This document shows positions 25,080 to 34,065 of a stretch of DNA of 64,000 nucleotides, piece by piece. The position numbers and the translations under genes are program-made. Positions within the stretch are counted from its first letter, which is position 1. The number at the start of each line of letters is the position of its first letter. The notes beneath the pieces are model-generated. The model was not told the origin of the DNA. It ran no database searches and saw nothing but the letters and a program-made list of their open reading frames with translations. The DNA is from Paenibacillus doosanensis (GTDB lineage: Bacteria; Bacillota; Bacilli; Paenibacillales; NBRC-103111): positions 1-64,000 of the forward strand of contig NZ_JANYUY010000012.1 of assembly GCF_025060755.1 (NCBI RefSeq), written 5' to 3'.

Positions 25080-25842
25080 CTTCTTGAGCCTTGTCCAGAA
25101 CGAACAGATGAAAATATACAACCGCACCCGCACCTGGATCATGTTTGCCATCGTGCTGCTGGCCGTCGTTTTGATGGCTATTATGCTGAAGTACGTCATC
25201 GGCTCGGGCATGAATCATGCCTTCTCGTTCGTGGCGATGTGCACCAGCATGAGCTGGCTTGTGTTTTTGTTCTCGGTGATCGTAGCCGGAGACAGCGTCG
25301 CCTCGGAGTTTACATGGGGCACGATCAAGCTGCTTTTGATCCGCCCGGCGACCCGCAGCAAAATATTGGCGGCGAAATACGTTTCGGTCGTACTGCTGCT
25401 TGTGACGCTGCTGTTGTTTCTGCTAATCGTTTCCTATTTCGTCGGGCTGTTGTTTTTCGGCCTGAGCGGCCCGGTGGCGGAGCAGGACTCGTTTCCGAGA
25501 ATGATCCAGACGTACGGGATCAAGTTCATCGATCTGTTGATGTATGTGACGCTCGCCTTTATGATTTCGGCCGCGTTCCGCAGCAGCTCCCTGGCTATCG
25601 GCTTGTCCATCTGCCTGATGTTTACGGCCAATACGATCGTGCTCGTGCTGGCTTCGCTCAAATACACTTGGGTGAAGTACATTTTATTCGCCAATACGGA
25701 TTTGTCCCCGTATCTGCTTGGGGATAAGCCGCCGATAGCGGGAATGACGCTGGGCTTCTCGGTAACGATGCTCGTCCTTTACTGGATCGTGTTCTATGCC
25801 GTTTCCTGGCTTCTGTTTACGAAAAGAGACGTGGCGGGATAA
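25072..25842 (+). CDS. ABC-2 family permease
   Basis: The 256-residue protein has six hydrophobic segments and the typical N-terminus LSLVQNEQMKIYNRTRTW, followed by a GDSVASEFTWGTIKLLLIRP motif characteristic of ABC-2 permeases. It starts at a TTG inside the end of the ATPase gene, with GAGGGGG seven bases upstream. It forms an exporter with the preceding ATPase, probably two copies of each. Confidence 0.85.
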   Translation: MSNFLSLVQNEQMKIYNRTRTWIMFAIVLLAVVLMAIMLKYVIGSGMNHAFSFVAMCTSMSWLVFLFSVIVAGDSVASEFTWGTIKLLLIRPATRSKILAAKYVSVVLLLVTLLLFLLIVSYFVGLLFFGLSGPVAEQDSFPRMIQTYGIKFIDLLMYVTLAFMISAAFRSSSLAIGLSICLMFTANTIVLVLASLKYTWVKYILFANTDLSPYLLGDKPPIAGMTLGFSVTMLVLYWIVFYAVSWLLFTKRDVAG

Positions 25843-26136
25843 ACCGCCCAACCGGCGCAGCCGGAGAACCAAGCCGTAACGAACGGCCGGATCTCCGGCT
25901 GTTCGGCGTTCATACGGGAGAAAAGCGGACATTTTTCGGCGTCACGTTTCTTGTTTATTTGCAGCGGTTCTATAGTAAGATGCTTGTAAGACGAGCCTGC
26001 CGCGGGCAGGACTGCGAGCGTCGGTTCAGGCTGTTATTGAAGGAGCTGATCGATTTGGCCGGTTCGGGCAAAGAAGAAGGAAACGGACGTCTCATGACGG
26101 ATAAAAGCACGCCGGGCCGCATACGGGGGGAGCTTC

Positions 26137-26937
26137 ATGATAGATAAGGTGCTGTGGGTGTCCGCTCTGACCATGGTCATCCATGCGGTCGAAACGTTGT
26201 CTTACGGCATCCGGCTGGCCGGCGTAAGGACGGGCAAGCTGGCCGTCGCGCTGTCGCTGACGGGGATGATCGTACTGTTGTCGAGAACGTCGAACCTGAT
26301 TCAAGGCCCGATGATGGGCGGGGTTATCGACGAGGCCAAGCGCAATCCGGGCATTTCGCTGGAAGCGCAGATGCATGTTATGATCGCGGGCGCTTCTATC
26401 GGCACGCTGCTCGCGATCCTCTTTTTTCCGACGGCGGTGCGCATCTCGGTCAAGCTGATCAGCCGCCTGGAAGAGACGGGCTCCCTGCCGCGGCTTGTCC
26501 GCGATTCGGTGTCCATCCGCAGTCTGAAGCGGGTCGGGAGCCAGTTCAAGCTGCCGACCTGGGCCATGCTGTCGAGGCTTCGCGTCGGCGGCGTTCCCAA
26601 ACGGCTGCTATTGCTGAACATGCTGGTGACCGGATTTTATACCGTCGGAGTGCTGGCCGCGCTATATGCGTCGTTCCTGATGCCGGAGTACAGCACGGCG
26701 GCGTCCCAATCGTCGGGGCTTGTCAACGGAATCGCGACCATCTTAATGACGCTGCTGGTCGATCCTCAAGTCGCGCTGCTGACGGATCGAGCGATGAACG
26801 GGCAGGCCAGTATGGGATCGATCAATAAAATGTACGGCTGGCTGATGTTTTCGCGGTTTTGCGGAACGTGGCTGGCCCAGCTGCTGCTGGTGCCCTGCAC
26901 GTTAATCATCCAATGGATAGTTCCCCTATTTGCTTGA
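26137..26937 (+). CDS. amj: Lipid II flippase Amj
   Basis: The 266-residue polytopic membrane protein matches the Amj (YdaH) family: VIHAVETLSYGIRLAGVRTG, LLSRTSNLIQGPMMG and LLVDPQVALLTD are family-like. In B. subtilis, Amj is an alternative to MurJ that flips lipid-linked cell-wall precursor and is induced under envelope stress. The ATG has a GGGGAG site about six bases upstream. About 295 bases separate it from the upstream exporter, with nothing else convincingly coding. A strong terminator follows. Confidence 0.85.
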   Translation: MIDKVLWVSALTMVIHAVETLSYGIRLAGVRTGKLAVALSLTGMIVLLSRTSNLIQGPMMGGVIDEAKRNPGISLEAQMHVMIAGASIGTLLAILFFPTAVRISVKLISRLEETGSLPRLVRDSVSIRSLKRVGSQFKLPTWAMLSRLRVGGVPKRLLLLNMLVTGFYTVGVLAALYASFLMPEYSTAASQSSGLVNGIATILMTLLVDPQVALLTDRAMNGQASMGSINKMYGWLMFSRFCGTWLAQLLLVPCTLIIQWIVPLFA

Positions 26938-26956
26938 CATAGGCCTTAAGATGTGA

Positions 26957-26996
26957 AAGAATACCGCCCTCCGCTTGCCGGACGGCGGTATTCTTT
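26957..26996 (+). terminator. Terminator after amj
   Basis: AAAGAATACCGCC pairs perfectly with GGCGGTATTCTTT (13 bp). The terminal CTTTATA provides a partial U-tract. Confidence 0.75.
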
Positions 26997-27126
26997 ATAG
27001 GAAGATGGACAAACTATCAGGAATATAAAGGTTTAATTGAGGCGGGTTTATAAAAAAGGAATATTGAATTTTATGTCGAATGTACTGATGGTAGTTATTT
27101 TATACTAGAGGAGAAACGCTTAGCCT

Positions 27127-27897
27127 ATGATTGAATTTCAAAATGTTTCCAAGGTATATCCCAACGGGACGGTCGGTTTGAACAAGATCAACCTGAAGAT
27201 TAACCCGGGGGATTTTGTTGTGATTGTGGGTTTATCGGGCGCGGGCAAGTCGACGCTGCTGCGTTCCATGAACCGTCTGCATGAAATAACCGATGGTCAA
27301 ATATTGATTGACGGTAAGTCGATCACTGCGGCCAAAGGAGCGGAGCTGCGCCGGATGCGACGCGATATCGGGATGATCTTCCAAAGCTTCAACCTTGTCA
27401 AGCGCGTCTCCGTGCTGCGCAACGTCTTATCCGGACGCGTCGGCTATCACTCCACGCTGCGCACGATTCTCGGCTTGTTTCCGAAAGAAGACGTGGAGCT
27501 TTCATTGAAAGCGCTGGAGCGGGTCAATATCCGCGAGAAAGCTTACGCCCGCGCCGACGAGCTGTCCGGCGGGCAGCAGCAGCGGGTATCCATCGCGCGC
27601 GCTTTGGCCCAGGAAGCCAAGATCATTTTGGCGGACGAGCCGGTCGCTTCGCTCGATCCTCTGACGACCCGCCAGGTTATGGACGACCTGAAGCGGATCA
27701 ATCAGGAGCTCGGCATCACGACGATAGTGAACCTTCACTTTATCGATTTGGCCCGAGAATATGCGACCCGGATTATCGGATTGCGCGCAGGCCAGCTCGT
27801 CTTCGACGGTCCGGTGTCCGAAGCGACGGACGCCAAATTCTCGGAAATCTACGGCCGTGAAATTAAGAAGGACGAGCTGCTTGGGGGGGAAGGCTGA
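27127..27897 (+). CDS. phnC: Phosphonate-type ABC transporter ATP-binding protein PhnC
   Basis: The 256-residue ATPase has Walker [11 protein letters not shown]-loop [15 protein letters not shown], signature LSGGQQQR and Walker [13 protein letters not shown]. Sequence and operon position identify the PhnC family, which imports phosphonates, phosphite or related compounds. GAGGAG lies about 14 bases before the ATG, rather far. Its stop overlaps the phnE start (TGATG). Confidence 0.92.
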   Translation: MIEFQNVSKVYPNGTVGLNKINLKINPGDFVVIVGLSGAGKSTLLRSMNRLHEITDGQILIDGKSITAAKGAELRRMRRDIGMIFQSFNLVKRVSVLRNVLSGRVGYHSTLRTILGLFPKEDVELSLKALERVNIREKAYARADELSGGQQQRVSIARALAQEAKIILADEPVASLDPLTTRQVMDDLKRINQELGITTIVNLHFIDLAREYATRIIGLRAGQLVFDGPVSEATDAKFSEIYGREIKKDELLGGEG

Positions 27898-28694
27898 TGT
27901 CGTCATCCGGTCAAGGCAAGCAGCTGCCTCTCCAAAAGCCTTCGTCTTTGAAACCGACGCTGTCCGTCATTTTCGTGCTGGTGCTGCTGTTCGGCAGTGC
28001 ACTCAGAACCGACGCCTCGCTTATGGAGCTTATCGAAGGCATACCGGAGATGGGCAAGCTGTTTCAGGAAATGTATCCGCCCGATTGGAGCTATCTCAGC
28101 ACGGTGGTCGATCCGATGATAGAGACGATCCGGATGGCTATCATCGGTACGATCGTCGGATCGGTTCTGTCGATCCCGATTTCCTTCCTGGCGGCGCGTA
28201 ACGTGACTCAGGTGCCGGTGCTTAGCGTATGCGCTCGCTTTATCCTGAATTTGGTCCGCACGATTCCCGATCTGATGTATGCCGGCGTTTTTGCGGCGAT
28301 CGTCGGATACGGCATGCTGGCGGGTACGATAGCGCTTGCCTTTTTCTCGTTCGGGCTTGTGTCCAAGCTGACCTATGAATCCATCGAATCGATCGACCCT
28401 GGCCCGCTGGAGGCGATGACCGCAGTCGGCGCCAACAAGCTGCAGTGGATTAACTTCGGCGTCGTGCCGCAAGTTACCGCGCAATTCGCCGCTTACGTGC
28501 TGTATACGTTTGAGGTGAACGTTCGCGCCGCGACGATACTGGGTTTCGTCGGCGCAGGGGGCATCGGTTTGATTTTGCAGCGGACGCTGGACCGGCTGCG
28601 TTACGATCAGGCCGCAACGATCATTATCATTACGCTGATCGTCGTGCTCATTATCGATTATGTCAGTACTAAGTTACGGGAGAAGCTGCTATGA
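27897..28694 (+). CDS. phnE: Phosphonate-type ABC permease PhnE (first copy)
   Basis: The 265-residue permease has about six membrane helices and the EAA-type cytoplasmic loop ESIDPGPLEAMTAVGANKLQ. It overlaps phnC at its start and the second permease gene at its end, so all three are translationally coupled. Together with the second permease it probably forms a heterodimeric channel, as in other two-PhnE systems. Confidence 0.9.
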   Translation: MSSSGQGKQLPLQKPSSLKPTLSVIFVLVLLFGSALRTDASLMELIEGIPEMGKLFQEMYPPDWSYLSTVVDPMIETIRMAIIGTIVGSVLSIPISFLAARNVTQVPVLSVCARFILNLVRTIPDLMYAGVFAAIVGYGMLAGTIALAFFSFGLVSKLTYESIESIDPGPLEAMTAVGANKLQWINFGVVPQVTAQFAAYVLYTFEVNVRAATILGFVGAGGIGLILQRTLDRLRYDQAATIIIITLIVVLIIDYVSTKLREKLL

Positions 28695-29488
28695 TGTCAG
28701 ATTCGGTTAAAAACAATGTCGGAGCCCGGATTCGGCTGTGGTCGATTTGGGTTGTTGTCCTGATTATTTTGGTCTGGGCGTTCACCGGAGTCGAATATTC
28801 CGGAATTATGGCCACGGCGGGCGAAGTGTCCAGGTCGATTGTGCGCGGATTGTTCCATCCGGACTGGGGCTACGTCTACTTGCCCGAAGGGGAAGATTTG
28901 CTGCGCGGCCTGCTCGATACGATGGCGATTGCCGTACTCGGTACGTTTATCTCCGCGGTGCTCTGTATTCCGTTTGCGTTCTGGGCCGCGACTGCCAAAG
29001 GCAAAGCGCGCTGGGCGACGGGCAGCGGTAAATTCGTGCTCAGCCTGATCCGTACCTTTCCCGAGGTCGTGATGGCGATCATTTTCATCAAAGCGGTCGG
29101 TCCCGGCTCCTATGCGGGGGCGCTCGCGCTCGGCGTGCATTCCATCGGGATGCTCGGCAAGCTGTATTCCGAAGCGATCGAGAATTTGGACCGCGGTCCG
29201 ACGGAGGCTCTCGTGGCCTGCGGAGCAAACAAGCTGCAAACGCTGTGGTTTGCCGTCATTCCCCAAGTGCTGCCGGACTTTTTTTCCTTCGCGTTATACC
29301 GCTTTGAAATTAACATCCGTTCGGCGGCGATTCTCGGTGTTATCGGCGCGGGCGGTATCGGTACGCCGCTCATCTTCGCGCTGGACGCGCGGAGCTGGTC
29401 GAGGGTCGGGATTATTCTTCTCGGCGTTATCGTGATGGTTACGATTATTGATATCATCTCCGGATATATCCGCAAGCGGCTCGTGTAA
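28691..29488 (+). CDS. phnE: Phosphonate-type ABC permease PhnE (second copy)
   Basis: Also 265 residues, with the same helix pattern and an EAA loop reading ENLDRGPTEALVACGANKLQ. It starts at ATG 28691 overlapping the first permease stop (ATGA). The two permeases are clearly paralogous but well diverged. A strong bidirectional terminator follows. Confidence 0.9.
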   Translation: MMSDSVKNNVGARIRLWSIWVVVLIILVWAFTGVEYSGIMATAGEVSRSIVRGLFHPDWGYVYLPEGEDLLRGLLDTMAIAVLGTFISAVLCIPFAFWAATAKGKARWATGSGKFVLSLIRTFPEVVMAIIFIKAVGPGSYAGALALGVHSIGMLGKLYSEAIENLDRGPTEALVACGANKLQTLWFAVIPQVLPDFFSFALYRFEINIRSAAILGVIGAGGIGTPLIFALDARSWSRVGIILLGVIVMVTIIDIISGYIRKRLV

Positions 29489-29503
29489 AAAAGACAAAAA
29501 AAT

Positions 29504-29535
29504 AGCGGGGCAGGATTCGATCCTGCTCCGCTTTT
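29504..29535. terminator. Bidirectional terminator between phnE and phnD
   Basis: AGCGGGGCAGGAT and ATCCTGCTCCGCT form a 13-bp stem with a three-base loop. It is flanked by an A-run on the left and a T-run on the right, so it serves both convergent units. Confidence 0.92.
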
Positions 29536-29570
29536 TGCTGCATACATAGAATTTTGAGGGTGTTTGTTTC

Positions 29571-30539
29571 TTATTTGCCGCCCATTTGTTTGTTGGCGTC
29601 ACGTACGACGTCGAATTTGCTGTCGTCGGAAGTCGTGTAGCCGCGGTGGGAGTATACGTCATAAATAATTTGTTGACCTTGAGGGTCTTTGCCGATAGCA
29701 ATGAACGCGTCGGCGATTTTTTTGCGCCATTCAGGGTCCATGTCGGTACGAACGCTGATCGTATCGTTCGGAATCGGAGCGGTGAAGAACAGTACGCGCG
29801 TTTTCGAGAATACGTCCGGAACGTCCTTCATTACCGTCGTGCGCGCATCCTGGAAGATCGCAGCAGCGTCGACTTCGCCGTTCAGTACGGCCAGAACGCC
29901 TTTGTCATGCCCTTTGACCGTGATTCCTTTAACGTCTTTATCGGGATCGACGCCGTTCTTCTTCATTTCAAGACCTGGGTATATGTAGCCTGCGGAAGAA
30001 GTAACGTCCTGCCAAGCGACTTTCTTGCCTTTCAAGTCTGCGATCGTTTTGATCGGCGAATCATTTTTTACGATAATCATCGATTTATAGGAATCGACCA
30101 GCTTAGTTTTATCTTCTTGACCCGTTGCATCGTCAACGCCGTAACGTTGAGCTTGCAGCAAGAGATCCGCGGCTTTCTTATCGTCATGAGCCATCACGTA
30201 GCCTGTAGGAGGCAGGAAGCCGATGTCGACTTTTTTGGAAGCCATAGCTTCGATGATCGTATTGTAGTTCGTCGAGATGGATACTTTGACCGGAATACCC
30301 AGTCTGTCGCTGAGCAGCTTTTCAAGCGGCTTGGCCTTGGCTTCGAGCGTTTCCGCGCTTTGCGAAGGCACGAATTGTACTGTCAGCTCCTTAGGAACGT
30401 AGCCTTGCGCTGTTTCTGTTTTTTTGTCAGCAGGAGCTGGCGTCCCGGACGGAGTAGCCGCCTCTTTCTTCGCACAGCCAGCCGCAATTCCCGCGGACAG
30501 CAGGAGCGATAAGCTGATTGCTGCAACCTTTTTCAACAT
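29571..30539 (-). CDS. phnD: Phosphonate-type substrate-binding lipoprotein PhnD
   Basis: The 322-residue lipoprotein has a signal peptide with lipobox (GIAAGC, Cys22), then the PhnD/PhnS binding-protein fold: TVQFVPSQSAETL, VDIGFLPPTGYVMA, and the SSAGYIYPGLEMKK ligand-loop motif. It delivers phosphonate, phosphite or a related anion to PhnCEE. The ATG has AGGAGGT nine bases upstream. Unusually, it is on the opposite strand, convergent with phnCEE and separated from it by a shared terminator, so transporter and binding protein are made from separate transcripts. Confidence 0.92.
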   Translation of the reverse strand: MLKKVAAISLSLLLSAGIAAGCAKKEAATPSGTPAPADKKTETAQGYVPKELTVQFVPSQSAETLEAKAKPLEKLLSDRLGIPVKVSISTNYNTIIEAMASKKVDIGFLPPTGYVMAHDDKKAADLLLQAQRYGVDDATGQEDKTKLVDSYKSMIIVKNDSPIKTIADLKGKKVAWQDVTSSAGYIYPGLEMKKNGVDPDKDVKGITVKGHDKGVLAVLNGEVDAAAIFQDARTTVMKDVPDVFSKTRVLFFTAPIPNDTISVRTDMDPEWRKKIADAFIAIGKDPQGQQIIYDVYSHRGYTTSDDSKFDVVRDANKQMGGK

Positions 30540-30670
30540 AAATTTTTGACCTCCTGTTAATTATGGTTTCGAATCCAACATCTACTATAGCACAATATAC
30601 CCAGATGGACAGTAAAAAAATTATTAACCTGGCCTCTTCGATATCAAAAAAATGTTAAGACCCGTCGCAA

Positions 30671-30700
30671 TTGCTCGATCCCGCATCTTTTTGGTATAGT
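30671..30700 (+). promoter_or_regulatory. Putative promoter of the 5'-nucleotidase-family gene
   Basis: TTGCTC (30671-30676) and TATAGT (30695-30700) are 18 bases apart, about 60 bases before the start codon. Confidence 0.45.
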
Positions 30701-30758
30701 GAGAACAAATCTCTTTTGTGAAAAGAGGAATTTGGAGATACGGAGCTGATTCGAACGT

Positions 30759-32351
30759 ATGAATAACGAGCAAAGCTGTCATGTGATTATACTGGAAACA
30801 AGCGATCTTCATGGGACTATGTTGCCCATTCAATATGCAAATAATGAGCCGACTTCCACGGGTTTGGCCAAAATCGCTTCGCTGATCGAAAAAGAGCGCC
30901 GCAGGAACGAACATGTCGTCTATATCGATAACGGCGACCTGATTCAAGGAACGCCGCTGGCGTACCATCATGCCAAGCTGAACGGGGAGGCGCCGAATCC
31001 GATGATCGGCTGCTTGAACCTGATCGGCTGCGATGCGGCAGTCATCGGCAATCATGAATTCAACTACGGCCTGGAGCTGCTGCAGAAAGCGGCGAAGGAA
31101 TCGAATTTTCCGTGGTTGAGCGCGAATATTGTCGATGCCGCAAGCGGCGAGCCATTTTTTGGGAAGCCGTACCGCATAATTGAATTGACGAACGGAGTCA
31201 AGATCGCCGTGCTGGGGCTGACGACGCAGTATATTCCGAATTGGGAAAAGCCGGAGCATATCGCGGGACTGCGGTTCGAGAACGTTCTCGACACGGCGCG
31301 CGAATGGGTCGGCCGAATCCGCCGCGAGGAGCAGCCGGACGTGATGATCGTCTCTTACCACGGCGGTTTCGAGCGGGATATGGCGACCGGAGAGCCGACG
31401 GAACCGTTGACCGGGGAAAATCTCGGGTATGCGCTATGCCGGGAAACGGAAGGAATCGACGTGCTGCTGACCGGGCATCAGCATCGGACGATCGCCGATT
31501 GCCGCATTAACGGAGTGACCGTCATTCAGCCGGGCAGTCAAGGGACGTATCTCGGCAAAGTCGAGCTGCGCCTGGAGAAACGGGAAGGCCGGTGGACGAT
31601 CGCGGACGCGTCGTCGGAGCTGCTGCCTCCGGGTGAAGAGGAAGCCGTGAAGGCGATTCTGGAGCTGGTCGAGCCTCACGAGAAGCTGACGCAGCAATGG
31701 CTTGATCAGCCGATCGGCAAGCTGCTCGGCGATATGCGCGTGACCGACCCGATGGGGGTCAGACTGAAGGAGCATCCGTTGATCGAGTTCATTAACAAGG
31801 TGCAGATGGAGCTGTCCGGTGCGCCGATCTCCAACACCGCTTTGTTCGATAATATATCTCCGGGTTTTCCCCCGGACATTACGATGCGGGATATCGTCTC
31901 CAACTACATTTATCCGAATACGCTGCAGGTGATCCGCATCAGCGGTCAAGACATCAAGGACGCTTTGGAGCGGTCTGCTTCTTATTTTGCCCGCTATGAC
32001 GGAGGAGAGGTTAAGGTGAACCCCGCCTTCAGCGAGCCGAAGCCGCAGCATTATAACTATGACATGTGGGAAGGCATCGAATACAAGCTGAACATCTCCC
32101 GTCCCGAGGGCGAGCGCGTGGTGCTGCTGAATTACGGGGGTAAACCGCTGGACATGAACGCCGAGTACGATGTCGTTATGAACAATTACCGCGCGGCCGG
32201 CGGAGGCAATTATACGATGTTCCAGGGCAAGCCGGTCGTACGCGATATTCCGACGGATATGGCCGAGCTGCTGGCCACCTATATTATGGAGAAGGGCACG
32301 ATCGAAGCGTCCTTGAATGCGAACTGGGAAGTCGTCTGGGACGAAGCTTAG
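30759..32351 (+). CDS. Cytoplasmic 5'-nucleotidase / cyclic phosphodiesterase family enzyme
   Basis: The 530-residue protein has an N-terminal metallophosphatase domain (about 8-290): metal ligands Asp15 and His17 (TSDLHGT), Asp59 (DNGDLIQGT), Asn97-His98 (GNHEF), and histidines in SYHGG and TGHQHRT. The C-terminal 5_nucleotid_C domain (about 320-500) ends with the NNYRAAGGGNY substrate motif. Most relatives are exported, but this one lacks any signal peptide and so should act in the cytoplasm, like B. subtilis YunD. Placement next to the phosphonate-type transporter suggests release of phosphate from an imported ester. Its ribosome binding site is weak and distant. Confidence 0.85.
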   Translation: MNNEQSCHVIILETSDLHGTMLPIQYANNEPTSTGLAKIASLIEKERRRNEHVVYIDNGDLIQGTPLAYHHAKLNGEAPNPMIGCLNLIGCDAAVIGNHEFNYGLELLQKAAKESNFPWLSANIVDAASGEPFFGKPYRIIELTNGVKIAVLGLTTQYIPNWEKPEHIAGLRFENVLDTAREWVGRIRREEQPDVMIVSYHGGFERDMATGEPTEPLTGENLGYALCRETEGIDVLLTGHQHRTIADCRINGVTVIQPGSQGTYLGKVELRLEKREGRWTIADASSELLPPGEEEAVKAILELVEPHEKLTQQWLDQPIGKLLGDMRVTDPMGVRLKEHPLIEFINKVQMELSGAPISNTALFDNISPGFPPDITMRDIVSNYIYPNTLQVIRISGQDIKDALERSASYFARYDGGEVKVNPAFSEPKPQHYNYDMWEGIEYKLNISRPEGERVVLLNYGGKPLDMNAEYDVVMNNYRAAGGGNYTMFQGKPVVRDIPTDMAELLATYIMEKGTIEASLNANWEVVWDEA

Positions 32352-32432
32352 CGGCGCTTGGAAGAGCGAATGGCCGCCTGTGCGGACGTGTTCGCCGCAT
32401 GGTTCGGACGCTCAATAATCTGAAAATATGAG

Positions 32433-32462
32433 GCCGCCATTCCATACCGGAGGGCGGCTTTA
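32433..32462 (+). terminator. Possible terminator after the nucleotidase gene
   Basis: GCCGCC pairs with GGCGGC around a 14-base loop and is followed by TTTAT. Confidence 0.45.
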
Positions 32463-32634
32463 TCGTCTCTAATCCGATTTCAATGGCGGATGGAAGAGGC
32501 AAACGGGCGCCGCAGCGGATGTTTTCACCATACGTCTACTGTGTCAACTTACCATTCCAACGCTTTACTAAGTTAATATATTAGTGTAATATCGAGTTGT
32601 AGCGTGAAAGCGAATGTTGAAGGAGCTGTTGATG

Positions 32635-33837
32635 ATGAGACAAACCGAATTTCAGGTGCAGGCCCGCGAGGCGCTGCGCAATATGAAGCCTTATTCTCCC
32701 GGCAAGCCGATCTGGGAAGTGCAGAAGGAGCTTGGAATCGATAAGGTCGTGAAGCTGGCATCGAACGAAAATCCGCTAGGCGCTTCTCCGAAAGCGATGG
32801 AGGCGATCGTTGCCTGCTTGCCGGAAATTCACCGTTACCCGGATGCCGGAACGAAGGCGCTGAATGAAGTGATCGCCGCCGAGCTTTCCGTGTCGACGGA
32901 GCAAATTATCGTCACGAACGGGGCGGACGAACTGATCAAGCTGGTGGCGGAAGCGTTCCTAGAGGCGGGGGACGAGGTGATCATGCCGTCTCCTACCTTC
33001 AGCGAATATGAATTCGGGACTTATTTGATGGGATCGGAGCCCGTTTCGGTGCCGCTCAATGACGACTATCAATACGATGTCGACCGGCTCCTGCAAGCGG
33101 TCACGGAGAAGACGAAGATGCTCTTTCTCTGCACTCCCAACAATCCGACGGGAACGTATTTGCCTAAGCCGGAGCTGAGGCGTCTGCTCGACGGGCTTCC
33201 CAAGCATGTGCTGGTGATGGTCGATTCCGCCTACAGCCATTTCGCCTCTGCGGACGATTATACCGACGGACTTGAATTCGTGCGCCAAGGCTATCCGGTT
33301 ATCGTGCTGCAGACGTTCTCCAAAATTTTCGGGCTTGCCGGCATCCGCGTCGGCTTCGGCGTCTCGTCGCCGGAAATTATCCACAGCGTGCTGCAGGTGA
33401 AAGAGCCGTTCAACGTCAATTCGCTGGCGCAGGAAGCGGCCAAGGCGGCGATGACCGACCATGAGCATATAGGCCGATCGAGAGCGGTGAACGCCGAAGG
33501 GCGCGAGCAGTTGTACGCCGCTTTCCGCCGGCTTGGTCTGAGCTATACCGAAAGCATGACCAATTTCATCTTGGCCGATTTGGGGCCGGGAGCCAAGGAA
33601 ATGTACGACCGGCTGATGCGGCGCGGCGTGATCGTCCGCTATGGCGGGGCTTGGGGGCTTACGAATCATATTCGGGTTTCCGTCGGGACGAAGGAAGAAA
33701 ATGAATTTTTCATTGAGCAGTTATCCGCTCTTCTTGCCGCAGCGGAACAAATCCCCCAAAAGCCATCCATGCCGCTACGCGGCACCACAGACAATGGAAA
33801 TGGGGTACCAAGAGTAATTTCCAGGGTAGTGACGTGA
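32635..33837 (+). CDS. hisC: Histidinol-phosphate aminotransferase HisC
   Basis: The PLP enzyme of about 400 residues converts imidazole-acetol phosphate to histidinol phosphate in histidine synthesis. Visible are KLASNENPLGASP, the nucleotide-like TPNNPTGTY motif, and the PLP lysine in TFSKIFGLAGIRVG. The start is ambiguous between ATGs at 32632 and 32635, both behind AAGGAG. The normal family C-terminus ends near residue 370 (ENEFFIEQLSALLAAAEQ). The last ~31 codons, from 33745 to the stop, consist of repeat DNA and read IPQKPSMPLRGTTDNG onwards, unlike other HisC proteins. Monofunctional activity towards other amino acids is also possible. Confidence 0.88.
   Translation: MRQTEFQVQAREALRNMKPYSPGKPIWEVQKELGIDKVVKLASNENPLGASPKAMEAIVACLPEIHRYPDAGTKALNEVIAAELSVSTEQIIVTNGADELIKLVAEAFLEAGDEVIMPSPTFSEYEFGTYLMGSEPVSVPLNDDYQYDVDRLLQAVTEKTKMLFLCTPNNPTGTYLPKPELRRLLDGLPKHVLVMVDSAYSHFASADDYTDGLEFVRQGYPVIVLQTFSKIFGLAGIRVGFGVSSPEIIHSVLQVKEPFNVNSLAQEAAKAAMTDHEHIGRSRAVNAEGREQLYAAFRRLGLSYTESMTNFILADLGPGAKEMYDRLMRRGVIVRYGGAWGLTNHIRVSVGTKEENEFFIEQLSALLAAAEQIPQKPSMPLRGTTDNGNGVPRVISRVVT
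33745..33809 (-). repeat. Dispersed repeat, module 2, copy inside the hisC 3' end
   Basis: Read on the minus strand it runs GGTACC...GGTGCCGCG...GGCATGGATGGCTTTTGG to GGGGGATTTGTTC, matching 69-138 with a few indels. It lies wholly within the hisC reading frame. Confidence 0.8.
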
Positions 33838-33982
33838 TGCTCTGAAGCTTATTCCGTCCGCATCCAGCCTAAGCTGGATCGGCGTCTAACCCTTCCTTTA
33901 GGATCGTTCTATGGGTAGACATTCCTTTCGGGGGAGCCCCCGGATATCCACAGGAAATGGATGCGCATCATTTCCTAAACAA
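33828..33982 (-). repeat. Dispersed repeat, module 1, copy B (155 bp)
   Basis: On the minus strand it starts TTGTTTAGGAAATGATGCGC and ends CATCACGTCACT, with the CCGGGGGCTCCCCCG and CCAGC/GCTGG inverted repeats intact. It is the cleanest full-length copy and carries the hisC stop codon at its end. Confidence 0.92.
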
Positions 33983-33986
33983 TAAA

Positions 33987-34007
33987 AAAATACGGTTTCC
34001 GTATTTT
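33987..34007. terminator. Bidirectional hairpin next to repeat copy B
   Basis: AAAATACGG and CCGTATTTT form a nine-base stem with a TTT loop, flanked by A- and T-runs. On the minus strand its U-run ends one or two bases before repeat copy B starts. Confidence 0.75.
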
Positions 34008-34065
34008 ACCGGTTATAGTATGATCGAATCATAGATTTCGATAACGATGCTGGGAGGAAGTTACG

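Noticed and set aside
25959-26147. 62-codon frame before amj
   Set aside because: TTG start without a site, no recognisable features, overlaps the amj start.
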